From contig JAJZJR010000001.1 in NCBI GenBank assembly GCA_021810045.1, positions 363,947 to 427,946 of the forward strand: a DNA stretch of 64,000 bases, given 5' to 3'. Of this stretch, positions 25,889-35,271 are shown one piece after another. Both the position numbers and the translations under genes were made by a program. A model generated the notes under the pieces. The model made no database searches. It was not told the DNA's origin and saw only the letters and a list, made by a program, of their open reading frames with translations. Every line of letters starts with the position of its first letter. The stretch's first letter is position 1. The DNA is from Thermoplasmata archaeon. Its GTDB lineage: Archaea > Thermoplasmatota > Thermoplasmata > Thermoplasmatales > Thermoplasmataceae.

Positions 25889-26038
25889 TGTTTCAATAGG
25901 GCAAAATGCTAAAAAAACTTGTTTTAATTTTGGGATGTCTTAATCATTGATTCCATACGCATATAACTGAATACTTAAAATATTAATTTTAAGCCTATAG
26001 ACAATGATTTTAACCTGATTTAGCCTCTCTATAAGGTC

Positions 26039-27535
26039 ATGTTAACCATTGATGGTAATAGTCTTACTGTGGAAGAAGTTCTTGCCATTGCTAAAGACCA
26101 TGAAAAAGTAACTGTATCACAAGCGGCTATGGAGGGAATTAAGAAATCTCATGCCTCATTGATGAAAATCGTTTCATCAGGTAAGCGGGTTTATGGAGTT
26201 ACAACAGGTTTTGGGAGCCTTCTCAATGTGGATGTTGAACCAGAGGATATTGTGATGCTGCAGTCAAATCTCATAAGGAGCCATTCCTCAGGATATGGTC
26301 CAAGACTTGATGAAGTGCATGTCAGGGCCATGATGGTTGTGAGACTGAACAGTCTTTGCAAGGGATTTTCTGGCGTAAGCCCGGCACTGATTCAGTTCCT
26401 TGTTGACATGCTTAACAAGAATATCACTCCGGTTGTTCCAAGATTTGGTTCAGTTGGAGCCAGTGGAGATCTTGCACCTCTGGCACATGTTGCCCTTGCC
26501 ATGATGGGAGAAGGGAAAGTGGTAGAAGGGGACGTAGAAATAAGTTCCAAGGAAGCTTTGGATAAGGCCGGAATGTCGATATACTCCTTCGCTGAAAAGG
26601 AAGGAGTTGCCTTTATCAATGGAACATCTACCATTTCTGGAATTCTTGCCATTGAAGTGGGCCTTGCATACAATCTCTTCAGGAGTTCACTCAACTCGGC
26701 CTCCATGGCATTTGAGGCACTGAAGGGCACTGATAAAGCGTTTACCTCATGGGCTATTGCAACCAGAGCCCACCCTGGACAACAGGATATTGCTGCAGCA
26801 ATGCGGGAAATCTTAAAAGGAAGCCAGAATGTGAAAAAGGCAGGAGAAAACAAGGTACAGGACCCCTACACACTGAGATGTATCCCCCAGGTTTACGGGG
26901 CTGTTCTTGACACACTTAATTATGTGAACAGAGTCATTACAACTGAAATCAATTCCGTTACTGACAATCCTCTGGTAAATGAAGATGAATATGTTTCTGT
27001 TGGAAACTTCCATGGTGAGCCTGTGGCCTTTGCAAGTGACTTCCTTGCCATTGCCCTCACTGATCTTGGCAACATGATTGAAAGAAGAATGGCCAGGATA
27101 ACGGATACCAATCTAAGTGGACTCCCGCCATTTCTCATAGAGAGGAGCGGTTTTAATTCCGGCTACATGATCCCGCAGTATACAGCAGCTGCCCTGTGTA
27201 ACAGAAACAAGACACTTTGCTCGCCATCTTCAGCTGACACCATACCAACCTGTGCAAACCAGGAAGACCATGTAAGTATGGGCACAAACGCTGCCCTGAA
27301 ACTAGTGGAGATTGTTGAGAACCTTCAGACCATAATTGCCATTGAATTCCTTCTATCAGCTCAGGGACTTGAATTCATACAGGAAAATATTTCAGTCCAC
27401 GTTAAGAATCTGAAGAACAGTGTAAGAAAACATGTAACAAAACTTACCCAGGATCGTCCTGCAACTCCAGACATTGAAAAAATAGTGAAACTCATCGAGA
27501 AAGGTGAACTTGCCTGGAAAGGTTTGTTAAATTAA
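26039..27535 (+). CDS. hutH: Histidine ammonia-lyase
   Basis: Deaminates L-histidine to trans-urocanate and ammonia, the first step of histidine breakdown. The 498 residues contain the self-cyclising Ala141-Ser142-Gly143 that forms the MIO cofactor (in GSVGASGDLAPL), catalytic Tyr52 in VYGVTTGFG, and SHSSGYG with His82, the histidine-selecting residue that separates HAL from PAL/TAL. SVTDNPL and GNFHGEPVA further on are also conserved. No other hut genes are nearby. It is 39 bases upstream of thrS. Confidence 0.94.
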   Translation: MLTIDGNSLTVEEVLAIAKDHEKVTVSQAAMEGIKKSHASLMKIVSSGKRVYGVTTGFGSLLNVDVEPEDIVMLQSNLIRSHSSGYGPRLDEVHVRAMMVVRLNSLCKGFSGVSPALIQFLVDMLNKNITPVVPRFGSVGASGDLAPLAHVALAMMGEGKVVEGDVEISSKEALDKAGMSIYSFAEKEGVAFINGTSTISGILAIEVGLAYNLFRSSLNSASMAFEALKGTDKAFTSWAIATRAHPGQQDIAAAMREILKGSQNVKKAGENKVQDPYTLRCIPQVYGAVLDTLNYVNRVITTEINSVTDNPLVNEDEYVSVGNFHGEPVAFASDFLAIALTDLGNMIERRMARITDTNLSGLPPFLIERSGFNSGYMIPQYTAAALCNRNKTLCSPSSADTIPTCANQEDHVSMGTNAALKLVEIVENLQTIIAIEFLLSAQGLEFIQENISVHVKNLKNSVRKHVTKLTQDRPATPDIEKIVKLIEKGELAWKGLLN

Positions 27536-27574
27536 TCCTCCACTCTCAACTCTTTTATACGTATTTATTTTAAC

Positions 27575-29599
27575 GTGTCGATGCCAAAGGCAGAAGAGAA
27601 CAAACTAGTGGCGAAAGCCAACAGGACCTTCGAGGAATCCTTGAAGGAAGCCGGCATAAAAGGAGCAGTGGCCGTCATAGCAGACGGCGTGGAAATGGAT
27701 ATAAGGGATATTCCCACTGCAGATGTTACAATCCAGCCGGTTTTCACTCAGACTCCGTTGGGATTAGAGGTCCTGAGACATTCAGCTGCACATCTTCTGG
27801 CACAGGCAGTTACACAATTATATCCGGATGCAAAACCTAATGCAGGTCCACCTACGGAAGATGGTTTCTATTATGACATAGACATGAAACCTGTCAACCA
27901 GGAAGAACTTGAACAGATAGAGAAACTCATGAAAGAGATAGCGTCAAAGAATGTCAGGATTGAAAAACACCGTCTTTCGAAAAAAGAGTTGCTTGACAGG
28001 TTTTCGCATAATCCATACAAGATAGACAAGATAGTAGAGAATGTTGAAGACAGCGGGTCATCCACAGTATATTCACAGGGAGACTTTGTTGATTTCTGCA
28101 GGGGACCCCATGTTCCCTCAACAGGTTTTCTCAGGTCCATAAAACTTCTTTCAGTTGCAAGCACACACTACAAAGCGGACGAAAGCAGGCCAATGCTCGT
28201 TAGGATATACGGAACAGCATTTCCTGATGACAAGGCACTCAAGGAATACCTGCACAACAGGGAAGAAGCCATAAAAAGGGACCACAGGAGAATAGGCCAG
28301 GAAATGGACCTTCTCGTATTCAATTCAGAGTGGGCACCAGGTTTTCCATTCTACACACCTAACGGTTTTGTCCTTAAGAACGAGCTGACAAATTTCATGA
28401 GAGGACTTAACATAAAACATGGCTGGCAGGAAGTTGCAACACCTCATATCTTCAAGGATCTGATCTGGAAACAGTCAGGACATTATGCAAAGTACAAGCC
28501 AAACATGTTCCTCTTCACACTTCCAGATGGAGACAACTACGGAGTCAAACCCATGAACTGCCCTGGACACGTGGCAATATTCGCACGGGAACCAAAAAGT
28601 TACAAAGAACTCCCAGTGAAGTATTCAGAGGCTGGAACAGTTTACAGATATGAAAAATCCGGGGAAATGGGCGGACTGACGAGGCCAAGGATGTTTACTG
28701 TTGACGATGGTCATGCATTCCTTAGACTTGATCAAATAATTTCCGAGATCAAGGACATTATAACAATGATCAAGGAAACATATTCAACAATCCTCGGAGA
28801 ACCGTCGCTTACATTCGATCTCAGCGTAATTGACAAAGATGCCCCTGAGAACTATCTTATCACATACAGGTGTAAGGATTGCGGAACAGAAGTGGAAGGA
28901 AGGAAAACGTCAATGACAGACGAAATGGTTTGTCCAAACTGTTCGTCCCAAAACCTTGAGCCGGATTTCACAACCTGGGATCAGGCCACAGATCAGTTGA
29001 GAATGGCCCTGAATGAGGAAGAGATCTCTTATACGGAAAACCCGGGAGAGGCCGCGTTCTATGGGCCGAAGATCGACGTCCATGTAAAGGATGCCCTGGG
29101 CAGGTCCTGGCAGCTTTCAACAATCCAGGTCGATTTCTTCATGCCTACAAACTTTGGACTTTACTATATTAACAGCGAAAGCAAGCACGATCGTGTTATA
29201 ATGCTCCACAGGGCCATATTTGGTTCCTATGAGAGATTCATGGCCATACTAATTGAGAACTACGCAGGAAAATTCCCGACCTGGATGGCCCCCATGCAGG
29301 TTTATGTTGTACCTGTGAGTGAAAAATTCAATGACTATGCAAGGAAAGTTCATGAAGAACTCTTCAGTAACAATGTAAGATCAATACTGGATGACAGCCA
29401 GGAGACAATGAACAAGAAGATCAAGACCGTAAGGCCGAAGAGACCTTCCTACATAGTTGTTGTTGGAGAGAAGGAAGAGGAAGCAGGTACAGTATCTATC
29501 AGAAACAGGGAAAACAAGCAGCACGTCATGAAACTTGACGAATTCATTGCATCCCTGAAAGAAGAGATAATGAACCACAGCTTAGAACAGACCTTATAA
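27575..29599 (+). CDS. thrS: Threonyl-tRNA synthetase with zinc-ribbon-like insertion
   Basis: Charges tRNA-Thr with threonine. The 674-residue protein has a short N-terminal TGS-like part, the editing-type domain with HSAAHLLAQA, the class II catalytic core (MNCPGH zinc/threonine site, RYEKSGEMGGLTRPR motif 2, HRAIFGSYERF motif 3) and the anticodon-binding domain at the end. Thus it is the bacterial-type enzyme with N2 editing domain, not the typical archaeal one. Between motif 2 and motif 3 it carries an extra CxxC...CxxC segment (Cys433, 436, 453, 456). Start: GTG at 27575 or ATG at 27581; TTTTATAC at 27552-27559 suits the latter slightly better. Confidence 0.94.
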   Translation: MSMPKAEENKLVAKANRTFEESLKEAGIKGAVAVIADGVEMDIRDIPTADVTIQPVFTQTPLGLEVLRHSAAHLLAQAVTQLYPDAKPNAGPPTEDGFYYDIDMKPVNQEELEQIEKLMKEIASKNVRIEKHRLSKKELLDRFSHNPYKIDKIVENVEDSGSSTVYSQGDFVDFCRGPHVPSTGFLRSIKLLSVASTHYKADESRPMLVRIYGTAFPDDKALKEYLHNREEAIKRDHRRIGQEMDLLVFNSEWAPGFPFYTPNGFVLKNELTNFMRGLNIKHGWQEVATPHIFKDLIWKQSGHYAKYKPNMFLFTLPDGDNYGVKPMNCPGHVAIFAREPKSYKELPVKYSEAGTVYRYEKSGEMGGLTRPRMFTVDDGHAFLRLDQIISEIKDIITMIKETYSTILGEPSLTFDLSVIDKDAPENYLITYRCKDCGTEVEGRKTSMTDEMVCPNCSSQNLEPDFTTWDQATDQLRMALNEEEISYTENPGEAAFYGPKIDVHVKDALGRSWQLSTIQVDFFMPTNFGLYYINSESKHDRVIMLHRAIFGSYERFMAILIENYAGKFPTWMAPMQVYVVPVSEKFNDYARKVHEELFSNNVRSILDDSQETMNKKIKTVRPKRPSYIVVVGEKEEEAGTVSIRNRENKQHVMKLDEFIASLKEEIMNHSLEQTL

Positions 29600-29629
29600 A
29601 AACCAATTTTTTTACTTTTCTATTTTTAC

Positions 29630-29782
29630 CTAAATACAGCATATGGCATAACGATCCCCATCGAAGAAAACCTGTTTTCCCGGATTATGTTCTGAGTATT
29701 CCTCCATGAATCTTGTCATCTGTACGATTGTTAAATCGGAATCTCCAGTGAAACGGTGAAGGACCTTGACTTTGGACAACAA
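29630..29782 (-). CDS. Possible 50-residue small protein
   Basis: A minus-strand frame from TTG at 29782 (or 29779) to TAG at 29632-29630 encodes about 50 residues, with sequence SKVKVLHRFTGDSD near the start and FFDGDRYAICCI at the end. A TATA-like TATTATATTTA on the same strand lies 20-25 bases before the TTG codons, the leaderless spacing used elsewhere in this window. Composition is protein-like with a Cys-Cys pair near the end. Family unknown. It is convergent with thrS. Confidence 0.45.
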   Translation of the reverse strand: MLSKVKVLHRFTGDSDLTIVQMTRFMEEYSEHNPGKQVFFDGDRYAICCI

Positions 29783-29825
29783 AAGAAAATAGTTGGTAAA
29801 TATAATAAAATTTGGTAATTTACGT

Positions 29826-30872
29826 CTATGCAGCCGATGGATTTGCCCCAGTTACTCTCTCTATACTTTCAATGAGTTTTGGAATAACCTCATAGAGATC
29901 GCCAACTATTATGTAGTCGGCAAACTGGTTCATTTCTGCATCTGGATCCTTGTTGATTGAGACAACGACTTTGCTGTCCATCATTCCCACAATATGCTGT
30001 GGTTTACCGGATATTCCCGCTGCAATGTAAAGATTGGGCCTGACTATCTGCCCGGTCTGGCCTACCTGATGGTCTCTTGATATCCAACCAAGATCAGCAA
30101 TGGGCCTGGTTACTCCAACTGAACCGCCAAGGAGATTTGACAGTTTCCTGATCAGGTCAAGACCTTCCGGCTTACCCATTCCAAGTCCACCCGAAACGAT
30201 GACTTTGGATCCGGTAATATCCTCTTCAGTCTTCCTGTTGAATGACAGGATATTTTCCTTCAGTTGGTTTTTTTCAAGCTTTACTTCTCTAACGTCAACC
30301 TGGAATTTTCTCTTTGAATCCGGTACGGGAGTTTCAAATGTCCCAGGCCTCGATGTAGCCATCTGTGGTCTGTGCTTCTCACACCTGATTTCAGACATGG
30401 TACTGTCTCCATAGTCTGGCCTCCTTGCGATGAGGATTCTGTTTTCAGGTTCGACATCAATTTCCATACAATCAGCTGTAAGACCGCTTCTAACCTTTAC
30501 TGCAATTCGTGCTGCCAGATCTCTGCCATTCTTTGAACCTGGTACTACCAGTATGTTGGGCTTTTTCTCAAAAACAAGATTTGCCAGAATGTCGCTGAAA
30601 GGTTTTGATCTGTACATTGCCAGTTCTTTTGAATCAAAGCCATATACCTCATCACAGCCATACATTCCTGCCTCCTGAGCCATACCCTTTGTGTTTTCAC
30701 CAATAACGGCACCAATGAGCGTTTCGTTGATCTTGTCGGCCATTTTCCTGCCGACTCCGATCATTTCAAGAGCTGCTCTTGTGAGGGCCCCATCAAACGA
30801 GTCAAGATAAACCATGATACCTTTGTATTCTGAAACATCCTGTGGTGGATCTGCTCTTTTAATCTCTGTCAA
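29826..30872 (-). CDS. fixB: Electron transfer flavoprotein alpha subunit (FixB type)
   Basis: With FixA forms an ETF heterodimer that carries electrons from acyl-CoA dehydrogenases or NADH. The 348 residues end in the FAD domain: GGLGMGKPEGLDL, RPIADLGWISRDHQVGQTGQIVRPNLY and the late VSINKDPDAEMNQFADYIIVGD. It is the last gene of a minus-strand fixC-fixX-fixA-fixB operon, one base after fixA. The context makes it a membrane-quinone-linked or bifurcating ETF rather than a housekeeping one. Confidence 0.93.
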   Translation of the reverse strand: MTEIKRADPPQDVSEYKGIMVYLDSFDGALTRAALEMIGVGRKMADKINETLIGAVIGENTKGMAQEAGMYGCDEVYGFDSKELAMYRSKPFSDILANLVFEKKPNILVVPGSKNGRDLAARIAVKVRSGLTADCMEIDVEPENRILIARRPDYGDSTMSEIRCEKHRPQMATSRPGTFETPVPDSKRKFQVDVREVKLEKNQLKENILSFNRKTEEDITGSKVIVSGGLGMGKPEGLDLIRKLSNLLGGSVGVTRPIADLGWISRDHQVGQTGQIVRPNLYIAAGISGKPQHIVGMMDSKVVVSINKDPDAEMNQFADYIIVGDLYEVIPKLIESIERVTGANPSAA

Positions 30873-30873
30873 T

Positions 30874-31680
30874 TTAGTTTCCTCCTGTTTTTAGTACGCC
30901 AACTTCTGCAAGCTCTTTTACAAAGTCATCCAGATTGTCTACGCCGATTACCTTGTTCTTCCTCTCCCTTGTTGGGAAAGGCAGCATCTTTTTCACGACT
31001 GTGGGTGAATTCCTCAAGCCTACCCAGTCAGCCTCTACTCCAATCTCCTGCAATGACCAGACGATTATTCCTTTTTGTTGGGCATCAAGTTTCTTCCTTA
31101 AAGTAGCTCTCCGGGGAATATTCGAATCAGTAACAACTGTTACGACGGCGGGCGTAGGTATTTTAACAACTTCAACGCCCTCCTCAAGTTCCCTTTCTGC
31201 AATCACATAGCCATCTTCATACTTGCATGACCTCGAATAAGAAGCAAGTTCTGCCTCAAGAAACTCAGCAACGCCTGGACCCACATGCCCTGTGCTTGAG
31301 TCTGAAGTTTTCTCTCCTGCAAACACAATATCGACATTGCCCAGATGCTTTATTCCTGCAGCTACCGTAAGACTTGTAGGATAGGTATCTGATCCTGCAA
31401 CTGCCCTGTCGCTCAGTAGGACTGCCTGGTCCGCACCCCTTGACAGGCACTCCAGGAGAAATGGTTCAGCGAAGGGCGGTGCCATGGTCATAACTGTAAT
31501 CCTTGCATCATGCTCATCCTTTATCCTGAGAGCAGCCTCAAGGGCATTCTCATCAGCCGGGTTGAGCACATTTGTTGCCATTGACCTGTTGAGAGTGAAA
31601 TTCACAGGGTCAACGAAGACCTCTTTCCCATCTGGAACTACCTTTATCAGTACAACAATTTCAAGAGTCATTTGGATCAC
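30874..31680 (-). CDS. fixA: Electron transfer flavoprotein beta subunit (FixA type)
   Basis: Partner of FixB, 268 residues. Family features: VVLIKVVPDGKEVFVDP at the N-terminus, NPADENALEAALRIKDEH, the DRAVAGSDTYPT loop and FAGEKTSDSSTGHVGPGVAEFL, the nucleotide-binding region. The first gene codon overlaps the fixX stop by 4 bases; the start could also be Met4. Some ETF-beta proteins of this clade carry a second FAD for electron bifurcation; the sequence alone does not settle this. Confidence 0.93.
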   Translation of the reverse strand: MIQMTLEIVVLIKVVPDGKEVFVDPVNFTLNRSMATNVLNPADENALEAALRIKDEHDARITVMTMAPPFAEPFLLECLSRGADQAVLLSDRAVAGSDTYPTSLTVAAGIKHLGNVDIVFAGEKTSDSSTGHVGPGVAEFLEAELASYSRSCKYEDGYVIAERELEEGVEVVKIPTPAVVTVVTDSNIPRRATLRKKLDAQQKGIIVWSLQEIGVEADWVGLRNSPTVVKKMLPFPTRERKNKVIGVDNLDDFVKELAEVGVLKTGGN

Positions 31681-31949
31681 CCATACTTGTACTTGACTCC
31701 GTGAGCACCCTTGGAATTATTCCAGTCCACACTTCCGTGCGAGCAGGCAACTATACATGTCCCGCATTCTACGCAGTCCTCGTACTTGAAATTCAGTTTT
31801 CCTTCCATGAGTGTATAACATTTTGCAGGACATGCAAATGTGCAGAAATGATCAGGGCAAACCTCACAAATATCTGGTTTAACAGTAATGTGAGCGTAAC
31901 TCTTGTCAATTTTATAATTGAGCAGTGACAACCTATCTTCTATCTTCAT
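31677..31949 (-). CDS. fixX: Ferredoxin-like FixX protein
   Basis: Small iron-sulfur protein that works with FixC to pass electrons to quinone. 90 residues with two cysteine clusters: CEVCPDHFCTFACPAKC in the first half and CVECGTCIVAC in the second; the second, with CVECGTC and a following Cys-Ser, is the [4Fe-4S] site of the ETF-quinone oxidoreductase partner. It lies 2 bases after fixC and overlaps fixA by 4 bases. Confidence 0.92.
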   Translation of the reverse strand: MKIEDRLSLLNYKIDKSYAHITVKPDICEVCPDHFCTFACPAKCYTLMEGKLNFKYEDCVECGTCIVACSHGSVDWNNSKGAHGVKYKYG

Positions 31950-31951
31950 TA

Positions 31952-33244
31952 TTACATCCTCCTGTACATTTTATAGCCCTCAAGAAGAAGCTTTGAGCTT
32001 TTTAGTCCGGATTCCTTAAGGGCCTCCTTCACTATCTGGCTCATATGTTTCTTGGGCTCCCCATCCTCCATCAATACACCTAGCATTACTTTTTCCAGAA
32101 TGCTTGGCATTTTCTGATGAATCAGGCTTCCCCAGGTAAGTTCCTCGATTCCTTTGAATGTGTGCATATCCCTAAGAACAAAGCTGTTCAAGAGCTTCTC
32201 TTCATATTTGGAAAATGCCTGTTCTGAAATACCTGATCCGGATTTTGCTTCAACCAGTGTATCTGCAGCAGCAATACCTGATGCAATAGCGTAATTCATT
32301 CCCTGAAGGACAAGTCCATTACTGAAAGAGAAACCGGCAGCGTCTCCTGTAATCATATACCCATTACCATACAGTTTTGGAATGGATTCAAGTCCGCCTT
32401 CCTGTACCATATGGGCACTGTATTCGTCCACTTTCCCCTCATCAAGCAGAGGAGCTATGGATGGGTGCTCCTTGAACTGTTCAATTATGTCATAGGAATG
32501 TGTCTGGTTGTTTTCCCTCAGATGTTTCATTGAAACTACAACACCAAGTGAAATACTATCCTTGTTTGTATACAGGAATCCTCCAGCTTCAACCCCGCCT
32601 TCGAGGAACCCCAGAACATATTCACCTGCGAATCCTTCTTTTTCCCTGAGATTGAATCTCTCGTTTATTGTCTTTTCTGGTAGTTTAATGACTTCCTTTA
32701 CTCCAATTGCAACATCCTGGTCCTTTAGAGGTGGCCTAATACCTGAATCTATTGCGACTCTTGGATTCGCACCCTCCGCAAGTATTACTGCATCGGAAGT
32801 TATGATGTCTCCGTCCTGTTCGACACCAATAACCTTTTTCCCTTCAAAGGCAAGTTTGTCCACTGTAACACCAGTAACAACAGTTGCACCAGCGTCCTTT
32901 GCCTTCTTGTTGAGAAACTGATCCAGTTTGGTTCTCAGGACGGTATAACCTGTTTTGGTCTCACTGAACTTTGAGCTTCTGAAATTTATATCAATGCTAG
33001 AATCCTTTGTTAGGAAACCTACTCCTTTTGATTTAACATACCTCTCAAGAGGAGCTGTCTTTTCCCAGTCAGGCATAACACCTGCCAGTGAATTGCCCCA
33101 AAGTACCCCTCCAGAAACATTCTTGCTTCCTGGAGGATCGGCTTTCTCCACCAGAAGAACATTAAGCTTGTTTGCAGCTAGTCTCATTGCAGCCGAAGTG
33201 CCAGCGGGGCCTCCGCCTACTACAATGGCGTCAAATTCACTCAT
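31952..33244 (-). CDS. fixC: FixC, ETF-quinone oxidoreductase-like flavoprotein
   Basis: FAD enzyme taking electrons from ETF to the quinone pool, probably bound to the membrane surface. 430 residues start with the dinucleotide-binding fold DAIVVGGGPAGTSAAMRLA and an acidic end to the second strand (LLVEKAD), followed by a geranylgeranyl-reductase-like core with GGLESIPKLYGNGYMITGDAAGFSFSNG, in which the GD box contacts the FAD. No cysteine cluster is present; FixX supplies that. TATA-like TTTTAAATT about 23 bases before the ATG makes the operon message leaderless. Confidence 0.93.
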   Translation of the reverse strand: MSEFDAIVVGGGPAGTSAAMRLAANKLNVLLVEKADPPGSKNVSGGVLWGNSLAGVMPDWEKTAPLERYVKSKGVGFLTKDSSIDINFRSSKFSETKTGYTVLRTKLDQFLNKKAKDAGATVVTGVTVDKLAFEGKKVIGVEQDGDIITSDAVILAEGANPRVAIDSGIRPPLKDQDVAIGVKEVIKLPEKTINERFNLREKEGFAGEYVLGFLEGGVEAGGFLYTNKDSISLGVVVSMKHLRENNQTHSYDIIEQFKEHPSIAPLLDEGKVDEYSAHMVQEGGLESIPKLYGNGYMITGDAAGFSFSNGLVLQGMNYAIASGIAAADTLVEAKSGSGISEQAFSKYEEKLLNSFVLRDMHTFKGIEELTWGSLIHQKMPSILEKVMLGVLMEDGEPKKHMSQIVKEALKESGLKSSKLLLEGYKMYRRM

Positions 33245-33378
33245 ATGAAGGACATTGAACCTGAATTTAAAACATTTTTCACATATTTCTAAAAAAGCTT
33301 TGAAATTAAGCCTGAAAACGTTCCGTATTAGAAATGATTAAAAATTAAAGAAACGCTATGCTATTCTACCATGTATAA

Positions 33379-34047
33379 TTGTCCTCTTTGTTGAACATTA
33401 ATGCCGCATCCCTTTACGAGGAATTATTTTCACTATACGGTAACACCCAATGGTGGCCCGGAGAGACTGATGATGAAATAATTTTAGGAGCTATTCTGAC
33501 TCAGAATACATCTTGGTCAAATGTTGAAAAATCCCTTTCCAGGATCAGGAATGAAGGGCTGATGAAACTTGAGATGCTTGCAGATATTGATAAATCACAC
33601 TTGATAGAACTAATTCACAGTTCCGGGTTTTACAACCAGAAAGCCAGAACAATAATTGAACTTTCCAAAATGATTGTCAGCAATTATGGTGGAATAGATG
33701 CCATGAAAAATGAGTCAAATGAAAAACTCGAAGCATTTATAAAACCAATTTCCGGCATAGGGCAGGAAACCATGGACGCAATCCTTTGTTATGCTCTCGA
33801 CAAACCTGTGTTCGTTGTAGACAAATATACTCTGAGGCTCATGGATAGACTGGGTGTCAAAAACGTCTCCAATATCAGAAAAGCCAAGGAATACGTACTT
33901 GCATCAATAGGAGAGGACCTTGGCAAATTGAAAAACCTCCACGGACTTATAGTAAATTTTTCCAAGGATTATTGCAGATCAAAACCAGCCTGCAATGATT
34001 GCCCCCTGAGAAATAAATGCGATTTTGCTTCAGGAAAACAGGATTAA
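33379..34047 (+). CDS. Endonuclease III-related DNA glycosylase (MagIII-like)
   Basis: Base-excision repair glycosylase of the HhH-GPD superfamily. The 222-residue protein has WWPGETDDEIILGAILTQNTSW near the start, a pattern of the MagIII/endonuclease III-related branch, the hairpin ISGIGQETMDAIL, and the catalytic Asp in VFVVDKYTLRL. It lacks the lysine that bifunctional endonuclease III has in the hairpin, so it is probably a monofunctional glycosylase (3-methyladenine-like). The C-terminal [4Fe-4S] motif is intact (Cys-x6-Cys-x2-Cys-x5-Cys in CRSKPACNDCPLRNKC). The start is TTG; other TTG codons 9 and 12 bases on are possible. It overlaps the end of the aIF2-gamma gene by 4 bases. Confidence 0.83.
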   Translation: MSSLLNINAASLYEELFSLYGNTQWWPGETDDEIILGAILTQNTSWSNVEKSLSRIRNEGLMKLEMLADIDKSHLIELIHSSGFYNQKARTIIELSKMIVSNYGGIDAMKNESNEKLEAFIKPISGIGQETMDAILCYALDKPVFVVDKYTLRLMDRLGVKNVSNIRKAKEYVLASIGEDLGKLKNLHGLIVNFSKDYCRSKPACNDCPLRNKCDFASGKQD

Positions 34048-35270
34048 ACGGAAATTATGTTTCCGTAGCCTATAAGTCTCCATCTGTTGGATATTCTTCT
34101 TCCAACAGCTACCCTTTCACCTTCAAAAGCAGCTACAGGGTACTTGAGGTTGATTTCAACCTTCCCGTCCTTGACCGTACCAACCTGGCCTACAGTGTTT
34201 GAAGTTCCCACCGTAAGCATAAGGTTTTCCTTTGATCTGATAGGATCAACTTTTTGTTCTTCCTGGAAACCGACTACCCTTTTCAAAAGATGAGAGTCGA
34301 TTGTCATTGAGAAAATAGTAGGCGGGACTTGTCCAACCTTCCCAACTATTCTTCCTGTGAATGAGTCACCCTTAGTAAGAAATGGATCAAGTGTAGTACC
34401 AACAGCAGCAAGACCTCCCGGTCTTATGGTGTCGTAGGAACTCTTTCCGGCCATCAGGGATGTTATTGTGGTAACAACATTCTCCCAAACCTGCCTTCCA
34501 CCTTTTGTCATCTGCAGACCAGGGACGATTTCAATCTCGTCACCAACAGACAATTCTCCTTCTACAAGAGAACCCCCGAGAACCCCTCCTTTCATCTTGC
34601 TTGGAAGAACTCCCGGCCTGTTTACATCAAAAGACCTTGCCACGTACATCCTTGGGGAAGCACTCGGATCAAATGTTGGGGCAGGTATCAGCTCTTCTAT
34701 GGCTTTGAAAAGAGTATCGATATTTGAATTGTGATAAGCACTAACTGGTATAATTGGTACATTTTCGGCTACGCTTCCCTTGAGAAAGGCTTTGATTTCC
34801 TTATAGCTCTCCAGGGCTCTTTCTCTGGTAACAAGGTCTATCTTGTTCTGAACCACTACTATATTCTTTATCCCCATTATATCGAGAGCAGTAAGGTGTT
34901 CCCTTGTCTGTGGCTGTGGACATTTTTCATTAGCGGCTATAACAAGAAGTGCTCCATTCATAATGGATGAACCTGAAAGCATTGTTGCCATGAGTGTCTC
35001 ATGACCTGGAGCATCTACGAATGAGATCACTCTTTCAAGCTCGCAATCTGCGCTTGTTTTTTCTCGTGAGTAAAATTCTTCTCCTCCCGGCCCTCTGCAC
35101 TTGTACACAGGAGTTTCTGCATAACCAAGTTTTATGGAAATTCCCCTCTTTATTTCTTCGGAGTGGATATCTGTCTTGGTTCCGGTTAATGCCTTAGTAA
35201 GAGTGCTCTTTCCGTGGTCAACATGACCAACCATTCCGATATTTACGGATGGCTGAGGAAGTTTTGCCAT
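34044..35270 (-). CDS. eif2g: Translation initiation factor aIF2, gamma subunit
   Basis: GTPase that delivers initiator tRNA to the small subunit. 408 residues with G1 GHVDHGKST, G3 VDAPGHE, G4 QNKID and the later beta-barrel domains (GGVLGGSLVEGELSVGD, RIVGKVGQVPP). The zinc-knuckle region between switch segments (YKCRGPGGEEFYSREKTSADC) keeps only two cysteines of the usual four. It is 1 base after rps6e, forming a two-gene operon, as seen in other archaea. Confidence 0.96.
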   Translation of the reverse strand: MAKLPQPSVNIGMVGHVDHGKSTLTKALTGTKTDIHSEEIKRGISIKLGYAETPVYKCRGPGGEEFYSREKTSADCELERVISFVDAPGHETLMATMLSGSSIMNGALLVIAANEKCPQPQTREHLTALDIMGIKNIVVVQNKIDLVTRERALESYKEIKAFLKGSVAENVPIIPVSAYHNSNIDTLFKAIEELIPAPTFDPSASPRMYVARSFDVNRPGVLPSKMKGGVLGGSLVEGELSVGDEIEIVPGLQMTKGGRQVWENVVTTITSLMAGKSSYDTIRPGGLAAVGTTLDPFLTKGDSFTGRIVGKVGQVPPTIFSMTIDSHLLKRVVGFQEEQKVDPIRSKENLMLTVGTSNTVGQVGTVKDGKVEINLKYPVAAFEGERVAVGRRISNRWRLIGYGNIISV

Positions 35271-35271
35271 T

